64,000 nt of DNA from Strigamia acuminata (GCA_949358305.1 OX442324.1:7909601-7973600), one strand, 5' to 3'; counted from the stretch's first letter, positions 32,801 through 42,296 are shown. Program-made: numbers and translations. Notes: generated from the sequence alone by a model not told the origin.

Positions 32801-33937
32801 CTCGACTTGGTAGTAACCTTTGACAAGGTCAATTGACGTAAAATACCTAGCAGGACCAGTATTATGCAATAAAAGGTCAATACTTGGCATTTGTATTACT
32901 TCGACTTCGGTGATGGCATTCAGCCACCGGTAGTCAATACACATCCTATACGAGCCGTCAGGCTTCGCAACGATGACTGGATGACTTATAAATGGCCCTT
33001 TGGCCTTTTCAATAAGTCCATCCTGTTCAAGTTCTGCAGCAAGTTTGGTCATAATGGCTCTCTTGGCCGGGTTATACATTCTATACTGCATTTTGGGCAA
33101 TAAATGCCCTTCTTTGAACTTAATACGATGTTGGGTCACGTTAGTGCACCCAACTTGATCACGAAATACATTCGGTATCGAGTTAACCACTTCGCGAAGT
33201 GCTAGTCGTTGTTCCGGAGTGCAATCGCTCTCCTCAACTAATTTTTCATCCCAAGTCAACACAGGAGTGTCTGTTAACTCAATTGAGTTGAGAGTGGACG
33301 ACAGTCCTAAATAATCGAAAGTAATTCGATTTAACGGGGCGAGGGCCAAATTGGCTTCTTCCGATTCATAAGGAGCGGACCAATTAGGTTTATCTGCACA
33401 AGAGAACTCTTGTAAATGTGGATGCGGACTAATTTTCTGTCTGCGCATGAAATTGTGACCAAGTATCAAGCCACAAACTCGTTTTGCTAAAACGATGAAA
33501 TTCATTGGTGTAAGTTCATCAGCCCATTGCACGCACAAAGTTATTTGTCCGACAGGCTTGTGTGCTACGCCTACAGCGTTAACCAACATGTTTCTCGGGG
33601 CCTCTTGCAAAAATTCTGGCAAAGCCTGAGTTTCAGACAAGAGTTGTTCCCCGATGTAACATTGAGATGCTCCTGTATCCATGAGCGCGTTGTAGGTGAG
33701 CCCACCAATTGTGATCTTCATTCGAGGATCATCTTTATTATTACCTAAAGTAATATTGTGCAAATTATTACCACCTATGACTCGATTGAGTCGGCGGAGT
33801 CTACAGAATTTCTTCGTGTAGCACTTGTGTGGAAATAATGTCAGATTTTTTAATTGTTCTGTCATTTCTTGCAGATTTTCCTCTACTCCGCCACTATGAC
33901 TAGTGGCTATTTCAAGACAAGTTGTGTCTACATCCAT
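29807..33937 (-). CDS. Gypsy-A pol (protease, RT, RNase H, integrase)
   Basis: An intact Ty3/gypsy pol of 1376 residues counted from ATG 33937; the frame is open further upstream to the gag end, as expected for -1 frameshift entry. In order: aspartic protease (LMDTGASQCYI, about 86), RT (DYRWLNAIT; SIDLVKGYYQVEM; FGLCNAP; catalytic YLDD at about 432), RNase H (VVMTDASHEGLGAV about 569; ALSRAP), integrase zinc site (H..H then CTHCAQYK, from about 875) and core D, D, E (NMDLMGP about 949; VSDNGKQF; NPTERANR), then a GPY/F-type module (DGPWEITKVLPGGAYKL) and a basic Pro/Arg tail. All catalytic residues are present. It replicates the element and integrates it in the nucleus. Confidence 0.95.
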   Translation of the reverse strand: MDVDTTCLEIATSHSGGVEENLQEMTEQLKNLTLFPHKCYTKKFCRLRRLNRVIGGNNLHNITLGNNKDDPRMKITIGGLTYNALMDTGASQCYIGEQLLSETQALPEFLQEAPRNMLVNAVGVAHKPVGQITLCVQWADELTPMNFIVLAKRVCGLILGHNFMRRQKISPHPHLQEFSCADKPNWSAPYESEEANLALAPLNRITFDYLGLSSTLNSIELTDTPVLTWDEKLVEESDCTPEQRLALREVVNSIPNVFRDQVGCTNVTQHRIKFKEGHLLPKMQYRMYNPAKRAIMTKLAAELEQDGLIEKAKGPFISHPVIVAKPDGSYRMCIDYRWLNAITEVEVIQMPSIDLLLHNTGPARYFTSIDLVKGYYQVEMCKEDRPKTAFYTPNGPYQFVRMPFGLCNAPCTFQRLMEGILGSALQDYALVYLDDVIVYSDNWDDHLKHVRDVLERLNQANMTINKAKSRFGRTELKFLGHWIKPEGLFGDPDKISAIMKFPTPTCAKDIQRFHGMTNFFRKFVPNHGTIAAPYTRMMNEKTPFEWGDEQTEAFNKIKELLCGDNCLHKPNMTLPFVVMTDASHEGLGAVLCQDVDIFDEKKQKNISVPRPVAYASRVLRGAEKRYTTPELECLAVVWAIDRFKPYLEYGTFTLESDAEALKWLMRTPEPSGKFGRWALRIQCGNFKIVFRKGAANQVADALSRAPLTEEDIPLRDHVEPVEIKQYWPEWDGNPSVSLNRAPEKREYLASVRSYFSENSKECSEEKEGEEVQETLYSALTEVLKEVPPTRREIIDAQLLDTECKRIREYLLNDKVVGIPQSEIKECKNKVKNYCLDRKEKDGDQMIIYFNPSFEEELNDSGNGFKAVVPSSLVKRVLFACHGHPLSGHAGMSKTLEKTRLIYFWPGMSRSVRNYVKSCTHCAQYKPIQQKRHAAPYTPHNMTNPWECINMDLMGPKPAGRSQNQYIFVIIDNCTKFVEIKALTKATSANCVQELRSVTNRWGHPKKIVSDNGKQFVSDIYNEYCEMYNIRPSHTSTYHAQANPTERANRDIKTMLALYTDVHTQWPRYLDEFAFAMRNNVSAATGSSPMLLNTGRIVTLPFDPRIIKHANPFDKENPEKYVRVLLDILRRSHQEMHRRIQLNFERHRKIHEQKFVITEFEVGDLVWKQTHILSCADKNISAGFAEKRDGPWEITKVLPGGAYKLRKLSDGSIEKSVNIKALYPYTPSYPIETWKVGQKSASYSPQENPKWMDESNQLPDAEEMELIPETSSEIPMELSDSTSVQIDKSVPTKSKHRHRQRLTAMERKAALKRGEVPKKPPRKPRKPQPIVPRTSTRPRRERKPNPKYADENFVRNITAVFKKPYQQRGKASKFCWN

Positions 33938-33971
33938 AAATAAAGATTCCGACGCAGCATTAGCTACTTCT

Positions 33972-34012
33972 GGGGGATGGAATAAACCTTCGTCCCCCGG
34001 ACCTAGTTTTTT
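33972..34012 (-). promoter_or_regulatory. Programmed -1 frameshift signal between gag and pol
   Basis: On the minus strand gag ends TCA AAA AAC TAG. The heptamer A AAA AAC (34012-34006) is a classic slippery site directly before the gag stop. After 7 nt a stem can form between GGGGGA (33998-33993) and TCCCCC (33977-33972) with a 15-nt loop. The -1 frame is open from the heptamer into pol, which is in the -1 frame relative to gag. Confidence 0.85.
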
Positions 34013-36243
34013 GAACTAGTCGCACTTGAATCAGCAGATTCGGGTTTGATCAAAGTCTTGACCATTTCTGCCAACGAGTTAGTCAGCGAAGTTTGTAACT
34101 TATTTTCAAAAGTATTTAATTTCGCATCAAGTTTAGCATCTAGTGTTGCATCCAACACTTCTTGAGTTATCCATCTGTTATTAGGACGTTTAGAAGTAGG
34201 ATCCACAGTCGGGGAATCCGGCGTACTTCGTTTTTGCAACTCTTCAGAGTTGAAATTTGCACGTGGTTTTAAATCTGGACATTCTCGACGCATGTGTCCT
34301 GGTTTCTTACAGTGGTAACAAACTAATTGACCACGTCTGGTCTGATCTAATACTCCATTTATTAAATAAACAGTCTCGCACTCCTCAGGTAACTCTTCCT
34401 CACAAATATTAAGTTGTTCTTGTGAATCCAAAGTTAAAGATTTAGCATTTGTCTTCGACTGAGGACGTGTGTCAGTTTTCCGAGGTGGGAAAACGACTGG
34501 ATTGGAAATATTTTCCCTTGCTCCATTAGCTGTACGACTGTACAAGCCTTTATTTTTAGTTATAACAGTATAAATCTCTGTCAGAGGTAAATCCGCTATG
34601 CCTTGCGTATGCAAAAGCAAATCGTTAGCAGGAGTTACACTCCCGATGAAAAGACAACCAGCCCCTTTTGCATCAAGACTGTCTTGTAATATCCATAACT
34701 GGTAATATTTGTGCATAAAGTCGTAAAGACTTTCTGTTTCCAGTTGTTTCAACTTGGTTAGTTGGTTCGTCCGCTCTTGTCGAGTGGCTACAAACCGTTC
34801 TTTGAACGCCTGTTCAAATACTTCCCAAGATATGAAATCTTCTCTCCTTTCATGAAACCAACCATGCGCTTGCTCGGTTAGATAACCGGCAACGCCTTTA
34901 ACAAGCATGTCATCGAGTGACATGTTTCGCAGGAAAGCGACATTTTTTACAATATTGAGAAAGCGTTTGCTTTCTTCTGCTTTTCCGGAGAATACAGGGA
35001 TATCTGGTGGTTTCAAACAGTTAGTTTGAGGGACAGTGGCGGAACTTTTTCCTGCCTGCATCAATTTGTGCATGGTCGTGGCAATTGACGCGAGGTCATC
35101 AGCCGTCATGCCAAAGCTACTGGGGGGGCGCGAATTGTCATTTGACGATCCGCCATTGTTTGGTTGACTCGAGTTATTTTGACTTGAGCCACCACTATTG
35201 GGGTTGAAATTATTCGACCCTCCTTGATTTGACCTACCGTGGTTACCAAAGTTCGAATGGTTATTCGAATTGCCTTGGTTCCCATAATTCGAATGATTAT
35301 TAGAATTACCCTGATTATCAAAATTCGGACGGTTGTTCGAACTTCCTTGATTACCAAAATTCGGACGATAGTTCGAATTACCTGGCGTACCCTGATTCAA
35401 ATAGTTATTTGAATTTCCTGGAGCTCCAGTAGAAGGATTATTTGGGTTATTCGAGTTCGGAGGAACTGGGTGACCCTTTTGCATGTTAGGTGCTGGACTA
35501 GAATTGTTTGCAAATCTAGAATTTGGGTCAAAACGGCGGTTTGGACCTCTTGTCGCACCTGAATTTGGGTTCAAATTTCCAGCGAGATTCGGACAACTAT
35601 TTGACCCGTTTGGAAAGCTTGGATTAGGGTTGGCCATATTAGGCGGACCCAAATTCGCTCTGTTGAACGTATTCTCAAAGTTCTCTGGATTTGTAAATCC
35701 TCTTTGTTGGTTGCGAGTAGTCGTTGTTGCAAAGTTATTCGCTCGTAGTCGTTGTTGGAAGGCACGATTAAAATCTCCTGGTGTCAAATTCGACTGATCT
35801 TGACGAGGAGGTTGTGCATTTTTATTTCTATATCTAGAAATAGGCGTCGAAGGAGTGGGACTAAAATTATTTAATCTTTGGCTGGCTGGGGAATGGGGTT
35901 GCTCCGACGTAGCACGAGGTGCGTGCACAAAATCTAACACTTCGGTCAAAGATCTAAATTGGTTTGGGTTCAAACCGTGATCCTGACAAAATAGTAGACC
36001 GCCTCGGCCTAAATGAGAACCTTCAGGAATGCATTCCTCTTCTCCAGGTGGAGTAGGTTCATGTGGAGCCCTATTCTCTCCAGATGGTCCGGCTGTTTCA
36101 TTTGAAACGCCATTATGGACCGCGTGGTTTTCCACTTCTTCAATTCCATTAGGAACAGGTATAAACCCGGATAGATTCATTCCACCGGTCAAACAAGTTC
36201 TTTCCTTACCACGGGTGTTCATGTGATGCTGGTTATTAGTCAT
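34003..36243 (-). CDS. Gypsy-A Gag
   Basis: A 746-residue Gag from ATG 36243 to TAG 34005-34003. The N-terminal half is low complexity, with an Asn/Gly/Ser-rich block containing a repeated unit of about 12 residues (GNQGNSNNHSN type, coded around 35220-35400). The capsid-like part follows (FLNIVKNVAFLRN; WEVFEQAFKERFVATRQER; LYDFMHKYYQL), then one CCHC zinc knuckle (CYHCKKPGHMRREC, about 640-653) and a C-terminal coiled segment. It packages RNA and forms the particle. The frame is intact and leads into the frameshift signal. Confidence 0.93.
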   Translation of the reverse strand: MTNNQHHMNTRGKERTCLTGGMNLSGFIPVPNGIEEVENHAVHNGVSNETAGPSGENRAPHEPTPPGEEECIPEGSHLGRGGLLFCQDHGLNPNQFRSLTEVLDFVHAPRATSEQPHSPASQRLNNFSPTPSTPISRYRNKNAQPPRQDQSNLTPGDFNRAFQQRLRANNFATTTTRNQQRGFTNPENFENTFNRANLGPPNMANPNPSFPNGSNSCPNLAGNLNPNSGATRGPNRRFDPNSRFANNSSPAPNMQKGHPVPPNSNNPNNPSTGAPGNSNNYLNQGTPGNSNYRPNFGNQGSSNNRPNFDNQGNSNNHSNYGNQGNSNNHSNFGNHGRSNQGGSNNFNPNSGGSSQNNSSQPNNGGSSNDNSRPPSSFGMTADDLASIATTMHKLMQAGKSSATVPQTNCLKPPDIPVFSGKAEESKRFLNIVKNVAFLRNMSLDDMLVKGVAGYLTEQAHGWFHERREDFISWEVFEQAFKERFVATRQERTNQLTKLKQLETESLYDFMHKYYQLWILQDSLDAKGAGCLFIGSVTPANDLLLHTQGIADLPLTEIYTVITKNKGLYSRTANGARENISNPVVFPPRKTDTRPQSKTNAKSLTLDSQEQLNICEEELPEECETVYLINGVLDQTRRGQLVCYHCKKPGHMRRECPDLKPRANFNSEELQKRSTPDSPTVDPTSKRPNNRWITQEVLDATLDAKLDAKLNTFENKLQTSLTNSLAEMVKTLIKPESADSSATSSKN

Positions 36244-37350
36244 AACTAAACTTTAAAACTAAGAAAATTTCCTAAGTCTGAGAGATAACGATGAAATTGC
36301 AAACGTTCAGGAGGATCGCAAACGAAGCAGTGGTCACACTAGTTCGAAAGGAAGTATGGGTACTTCGATACACCTCTCTGATTGGTCAAGTATCAACGCT
36401 AGTCTCGCGAGAGTCCAATCTCGTCCGAGATTGGTGGAAATCATCAAGTTCGTGGAACCGTAATCTTGACCGATTCCAGTGTTATGACGTAGTCACCAAA
36501 CAAAATGGATACTTTTCAAAATATTTTTAAAATATCACCGCATTTATTAATAAATGAATGATCACCTTTATGGAATTTTTTAAAGTTTTAAAACTCGTAA
36601 TTTCAAAAGACGCGCCAATTCGTTTGAATCGACGGCTTTTCTGCACAACACGGGTTGCTAGGCAACACAACAGCGAGAATTCTTCTCCGCTAAAATTCGA
36701 ATGGCATTCCATTCGTAAAATTCGATTTCAATGACTTGAGATCATGATTTTTTATCCAACATTTTAATGTAGATCAGGTCTGTAAAATAAGGTAAACCAT
36801 TTTGAAAATAAAATATAAATTTTAATTCCTTCGAAAATCGTCAATTTTCTTTCCAATTTATTTAGGCAAATAAATTTAGGTTTAACTTGAAGTCTCAAGC
36901 AAAATACATTTAAAAGAATATTCTAAAATTAAAACAACTGTTAAATTGATAGAATTCTTTAAGAATTCCATCAAAAGTCAACTTTTCAAAATTAGGCCCG
37001 ACCGCGTGGTCTTGTCAGATTGTCAATGACAAAATGACGTTACCCGGGCGGAACCAACTTCAACAAGTTCGGGCAAGATTCCCATTTTCGGGGTTGGGCC
37101 TTTAGGCCTGACCACGCTGTAGAGATTATTAGTTTTGTTAAAACACATAATTTCCACGACGGAAAATCGGAATAAAGTGAATTACACTTGTTTTTCTTGC
37201 GAGAAGTTCTAAAACAGAATAAAATCTATTAAACACTTATAAATCTCAAACGAAATTTATTTTACACACAAAAATCACCATAAACGTTACATTACTCGAA
37301 TTCACCATAGACATGCAAAACTTCAAATTTTATTTAAAATTTGGCAGCCT
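36244..37350 (-). other. Gypsy-A 5' leader
   Basis: About 1.1 kb between PBS and gag ATG. No coding region is supported. It should carry the packaging signal and perhaps the splice donor for ORF3, but I could not single out either. Confidence 0.6.
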
Positions 37351-37368
37351 ATCTCGGTAGAACCTCCA
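37351..37368 (-). promoter_or_regulatory. Gypsy-A primer-binding site (tRNA-Gln)
   Basis: Two bases after the 5' LTR the minus strand reads TGGAGGTTCTACCGAGAT. Its complement, ATCTCGGTAGAACCTCCA, matches the 3' end of animal tRNA-Gln (ATCTCGGTGGAACCT plus CCA) with one difference, as far as I recall the tRNA. Confidence 0.75.
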
Positions 37369-37370
37369 CT

Positions 37371-39115
37371 TGTGACGATTCTACTTTTGGGCTAATTTAT
37401 TAGTCCTTTTAAGATAGATAATTCGGTTTATACAAGACGTTGCTAAGTTTAGCAACAACCTAACCGAGATAAGCTACGGAAGCCTTTACAAACATGAATA
37501 TGTGATCAAGTAGAAATAACTTACAGTTTTAGTGTGACATAACATATTTATTACTAAATATTAATCAATAACAAAGATGGGTTCTGGACGCGTGTAAACG
37601 GGCGGCATTAACTGGTTGAGGATCCGGGCGAAGCCAAAGGGATACGGCTGACTTGCGGCATCGTCACAAACATCGCTACGGAGACGTACTTGGTCCGCAG
37701 CTCGAGTATCTAAATATGCGAGGAGCCCTTCGCATAAACAGGAATATTCGGCAGAATATTCCATTGTTTCAAATGAATAAAAGTAAAGTGATTAGTGGAA
37801 TACAACAAATGAATTGTCGTATAAATATTAATTGGGCGGGGACCGTCACGACAATTGAGAGAACGTCGCGGGAGTTGTTGAGACTCCATCCGCCAGCATG
37901 CCTTACGACGACAAGATCTCGTGATCAGGCGCCGAGTATTTAATTGTACGCTTTAATTCGCTATCGGTGGTACCAACCACCAGGTAAACATTTCTATGGA
38001 CTTACCGGTATGAAAAGATATTGCCAATACAGGATTACCAATGCCCGAGTAATTTGATTAACACAGTGTGGTTCAACTCCTGTTCACGGGTTACTAACCC
38101 GGAGGGTACGATGGGGCGGGGACCGTCACGACGGTCGAGAGAACCATCGCGGGAGGATTTGACTCCTCCATCCGCCAGCATGCCTTACGATGACGGGATC
38201 AGCAGATCGAGCACCGGGTAAAATATTAATCGGCCACTGCCGTTGGATTACCATTATCCAGGTAGTTATTTATCGCAACATCTTTAGATATTACTCACGG
38301 GCTACCAACCCGGCGTGTTACCTGTGTATTAGGCCTTTACCGACTTTTAACGAGCGGAAGGACCAATCGTAGAAAGACGGGAACCTGCGTGGGCTGTTTA
38401 CAACAACCATCCTGCAGCGGACTGTGGCCAGTTAGCTGAGGGACCTACTTTCATTTAGCAAGGTCGTACTGTATACGACCGTTATATTAAGCCACCGTAC
38501 GAAGTCCTACTGTCCCGTAGAACAGCTGGCTAACGTTACGGGGCCATTTCATGCGAATGCATGTCTATTACCGGAGTTAGCCTTCCCGAAATAGCCCTAC
38601 AACAGCAATAACAAAATAGTAATGAATACTAACTGTGGAGAGCTGAGGTGGCCTGATGTGTCGATAGAGAATAATGAAATCAAACGATAACAATTCAACT
38701 ACAGACAATATACAAGTTCAGTTATCAAGCAAGCTGGAAGTGAAAAACTGATGCTTATATAGTTCTGTAGAACTACTAGATTGGCGACAGCCAATCAGCG
38801 TACGAATCGGCGGATTCGTGGGTCACTAGTCCGGACCTAATATATGACTATGTCCAGATGGGCCCAGTTGGGGTCCGGAAGGGTCCGATTGGTTCCCTTC
38901 GACAGGTAAGTAAAGTGGATATTGATTCGATAGAATCAACATCATCAAGTAATTAATACTTAATTTATATCGAATAAAATAGTTATATTTTATTCACCGT
39001 GTCTAAATAATTATTTATCACACTTTTTAGTTTTAACCGAGTTTGAAATACGCGCGTTGGTTAAACAGCGCCATCTATGGTGAACATTGATAACTATCGA
39101 TTTGTAATCATCACA
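37371..39115 (-). repeat. Gypsy-A 5' LTR (1745 bp)
   Basis: Partner of 12472-14216 with the same ends and the same length. Because transcription runs on the minus strand, the promoter should lie in the right part of this LTR; no single TATA box stands out. Confidence 0.93.
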
Positions 39116-40022
39116 GGATCTTGGAGTGACTGTGAGTCACTCAAGAAGAAAAGGGGGTCACTGGACAAGTGACCACAAATAGCCTGAGGGCTAGTAAAGG
39201 AATAAAACAAGTGAATAAAACTAAATAAATACGAATGAACTACTTGTATTTATCGCTGTTACATTCCCATTCCCACGTTTTTTGTAATTGTCATATTATT
39301 GAATATAATTGTTTTAATTTGGAATGTTTGTATAGGTTTATTTCTATGTTTTTGAATAAATCGGTAAAATGACTCGATTTTATAACTCAATTTTATACAG
39401 CACCTCTGAACACATTTTGCATTTCCATTCGAATATTTTTTTTCGTTATTTTATGGTCGTTTGTAGTGAATTATAGTTTATTAAATTTGAATTTCGAGCT
39501 TGTTTTGGAGCTTTTTATTCTGCCGATAGATGGCGACGCAGTGAAATAGCTAATTCTAGTTTAATTCGAATTTTGTGTAAATGTAAAGTATTAACGTCAA
39601 TTTACCTGTAAGGATGAAGTAAAAAGGTCAATTTAACCTTAAATTTAAGGAAAATAACGAACAAATTACTGTAAAAATGATCTTTAAGGCATTTTATACT
39701 GCAAATCTAACGTTTTGACTTCATATTTACAGTAAAATCGACGTTTTTAATTTATATGTACAGTAAAATCGACGTTTTTACTTCATATTTACGCCAAATT
39801 TGACCATTTGCTTTATATTTAAGATAAATTTGACGTTTTTCTCTTATTTTTACCGTAAGAGAGTAGTAAAAACATCAATTGTATTTTAAAGTAAAACGTC
39901 AAATTGACTTCCCTGAGATAAACAGGCGCACTTGTAACACGAGATGCACGGACGAATTTTGATTTTTCATATAAAATCAATTTAAAAAAAAAAAAATTTT
40001 GTGTACTACTAATATTAGGCAG
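39116..40022. other. AT-rich flank with degenerate tandem repeats
   Basis: The sequence starts with the second GGAT of the Gypsy-A target duplication and continues the pre-insertion site. From 39596 to 39905 there are degenerate repeats about 35 bp apart with the core TTTACAGTAAAATCGACGTT and variants. No gene is seen before the NAA10 exon. Confidence 0.6.
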
Positions 40023-40120
40023 TGAAAAGATCACACATACGAATAGGTTTAGCTCAGAAGTTAATGGATCTAGCATCAAGAGCAATGGTGGAATGTTTTA
40101 ATGCTAAATACGTGTCGTCA
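40023..40120 (+). pseudogene. NAA10: NAA10 (ARD1) exon fragment
   Basis: NAA10 is the catalytic subunit of the NatA N-terminal acetyltransferase, acting with NAA15 on nascent chains at the ribosome. After a convincing acceptor (TACTACTAATATTAGGCAG, with a TACTAAT-like branch site) the exon reads [21 protein letters not shown] and FNAKYVS. This is the acetyl-CoA-binding segment of the GNAT fold, whose (R/Q)xxGxxx(K/R) loop is partly kept (RIGLAQK). After about 98 bp the similarity stops at TCA/GTTTATT, a possible donor, and the frame then closes. Only one exon is present, so it is a copied fragment. Confidence 0.82.
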
Positions 40121-40451
40121 GTTTATTCGTGGGAAATACGGCATCCATCTATCATATGAAGATTAGTTATAATAAAAAGTTGTACACAAATAAGAAAAAA
40201 TAAAGACAAAATATATGATAAAAAAGCTCGAATTTTCCCTCGAATTTTCCACTCGCCTCGACCTGCGCGCTCATGTGCGCGCTAGACATGCACCCACCTG
40301 CGCCCCTCGCTTTTATTTTAATTTTTTAACTAAGTTAATTTATTGCAAAACAAATCTTTTGGGTTTTTTGGGACATTGTATATGTGTACTCTTTCATATT
40401 TTATTGATTTCAGTTAATGTCATTCCTTGTAAGAACACACAACTTGAATTT

Positions 40452-40655
40452 GATGTGTTTTTTGAGTTGTGCAATGCACCCAAGCCTTTCTGTGCCCCCT
40501 AAGTTTTGTGTTTTCTTCACTGAAAAACAAAGGGGTTAAAAATGGGTCAAAGTCACTGGTCACTGATTGGCAGATGCATAGATGTGGGGTGAGTGACCGA
40601 GTGACGTGTCAAGAATTGGAGGGGAGAGCATTGGCAACCGAATCGGTTATCAACA
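40452..40655. repeat. Inverted copy of the SYF1 intron segment (5719-5923)
   Basis: The reverse complement of 5719-5923 with few differences. Similarity starts just inside the SYF1 splice donor and stops near CGATTCGGTT. The SYF1 exon itself is not repeated here. Confidence 0.8.
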
Positions 40656-40760
40656 CGTTGTTGGATAAATTTCGTGTTTGTTGTCAGGGATAATGGCGGC
40701 GAGTTGATTTTTGTTGGATAAAAGTGTTGGTTTTTTATTATGTTGTTGTTGATGTTGTAG

Positions 40761-41468
40761 AGACTCGACAGCTTCTAGATACGGAGCATCCGTTGTTAGT
40801 TCGTGTTAATTTGGGACCTCACGAAGATGTGGCTAAAGTGTTTATCATGGATAAACGTAAAACGAATGAAATTTCAAGCGAGGTTTGTTAATGAAGTATC
40901 AATTTGGAGTGTTATAACGTTATTTTTAAGGGTCGTTGCGTTAAGCAGCAATTGAGACCCAAAAAATAATTTCCGTAGCAAAAATGATGTATTTTTCGGA
41001 GAAAATGGCGATTTGTCGGAAAATATTACTCTTTTTAAGGAAAAATGGCGATTTGTCGGAAAATATTACTCTTTTTAAGGAAAAATGGCGATTTGTCGGA
41101 AAATATTACGCTTTTAAGAAAAAATGGCATTTTTTAAAGAAAATGATGATTTTATGGAGGAAATTGTCATTTTTATCGATGAAATTGATGGTTTCTGAGG
41201 GAAATGGCTATTTTTATTGATGAAAATCGATTTTCTGATGGAAATAATGATTTTTTCCGACAAAATTGCAATTTTTTCAGAGGTTATTTTGTTTTTTTTC
41301 GTCTAAAATGCTAAATAAGCTAATTTTTATCGTTTCCACGTGGCTCAATTTCTGAATTTATCTTTGACTGAATTAAAAGCAATAAGTTTTCGTTACCAAG
41401 AAGAAGAACAGCGAGAACTAGCTAAACTCAAGTTCAAATTCAAAATGATGAGAAAACAAATGCAATAA
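40761..41468 (+). pseudogene. RASSF-family fragment, two terminal exons (RA end and SARAH)
   Basis: RASSF proteins carry a Ras-association domain and a C-terminal SARAH coiled coil that binds MST/Hippo kinases. Exon 1 (40761-40882, after acceptor GATGTTGTAG) reads HPLLVRVNLGPHEDVAKVFIM and NEISSE, the end of an RA domain. Exon 2 (about 41340-41468) continues in phase with VAQFLNLSLTELKAI and then a SARAH-like helix, YQEEEQRELAKLKFKF, to TAA at 41466-41468. The exon 1 donor is GTTTGT. The exon 2 boundary has AC where AG is needed (TTTCCAC), so normal splicing should fail. The intron contains a 40-bp tandem repeat. Which RASSF member this comes from is unclear. Confidence 0.7.
41001..41120. repeat. 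40-bp tandem repeat inside the RASSF intron
   Basis: About three copies of a 40-bp unit (AAAAATGGCGATTTGTCGGA followed by AAATATTACTCTTTTTAAGG), the first two nearly perfect. Looser GAAAATG...TTTT repeats continue to about 41270. It is a simple local expansion with no coding support. Confidence 0.85.
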
Positions 41469-41619
41469 TTGCTCTTAAGGAAATCATGAAGAAGAAAATT
41501 CATTAATTCCCTTTATTGTTCATTCGTGCCATTTTTTTATTTTATTTTATTAAATTAATTTTTTTTGTATAAAAAACAACAAAAACAAGTATTATCCTAT
41601 AAAATTCACAGCATTGTAT

Positions 41620-42290
41620 CACAACGTTTATTAATGAGAAATAAAAGCATTTTCACATGAATTTAATCGAATCCGATGTTTTTTCATTTGTTGGAAGGAA
41701 AAGTAGAAAAATAGGTTTGATTTCTGCATGTTTGGGACTCCAATGATGAAATTAAAGTTTGAAATTAATTTACACAGTTTTTATTTATTTGTTTGTTTAT
41801 TAAAAAAAGAAATTGAATTGAAAATAAAGATTTTTGTTCGCTTATTGGCACTCTACCCTGAATCCCGATATAACAGGTAATCCAGTAGGCACTTTCTTCT
41901 GATATTTCACGTAATCTTGACAGAAAAAATTTAAAAGAATGAATTCTTTTTCGTATATCCGCTCGTTAAAGAAATTCCATGATGCGATAGTGTAACCGAT
42001 TAAACAGATCGGATTGCACAACACAATCTGCAATTAGAAATAAACTTTTAGTGAGTAAATGCTATAAAGAAGGCTGCAAAAGTAGATTATTTGCTTGTAA
42101 AAAATGCTTATTCAAGAAACACAATTCCAGCAATTTCCATTAAAAAATGTAGTATTGGATTGAACAATATATCGTACATTAGTCCTGTCATGTATACAAT
42201 ACGTGTCATCGTCACGTATTGTATACTGACATCGTCACGTATATAATGCGTGACATTATTTGGGGTATATAAACCCCCAACCATTGTTGA
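41620..42290 (-). repeat. Inverted-repeat arm L3 carrying an ICMT exon
   Basis: A third copy of the ICMT arm, in the orientation of L1 and inverted relative to L2. It keeps the ICMT 3' region, the exon, the TACGTGAC/GTCACGTA motifs and the GGGGTATATAAACCCCC motif near 42263. On its left it joins different sequence right after GCTTTTATTTCTCATTA, without the 76-bp segment of L1 and L2. Confidence 0.75.
41842..42027 (-). pseudogene. ICMT: ICMT last-exon fragment, copy 3
   Basis: The third copy of the ICMT terminal exon, with the same acceptor and an open frame of about 61 residues. It reads NPIC, RIYEKEF, FFCQDY and VPTGL. A Lys replaces the middle acidic residue of the EEE run and a Cys replaces the Gly of FFG, so this copy has changes at conserved positions. 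It is convergent with the RASSF fragment on the plus strand. Confidence 0.8.
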
Positions 42291-42296
42291 AGTCGA

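Larger units (their letters stand above)
12472..39115 (-). mobile_element. Gypsy-A, large Ty3/gypsy retrotransposon with ORF3
   Basis: Full-length on the minus strand: 5' LTR 37371-39115, PBS (tRNA-Gln), leader, gag, pol in the -1 frame, a non-coding gap, ORF3, PPT, 3' LTR 12472-14216. It has a 4-bp GGAT target duplication (12468-12471 and 39116-39119). It spans 26.6 kb, of which 12.3 kb is the inserted Copia-D array, leaving about 14.4 kb of its own. The 1745-bp LTRs are equal in length and I noticed one difference (near 14151 against 39050), so it is recent. Gag and pol are open; ORF3 is broken by Copia-D. No envelope-like protein (signal peptide, transmembrane segment) is visible. Confidence 0.95.
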
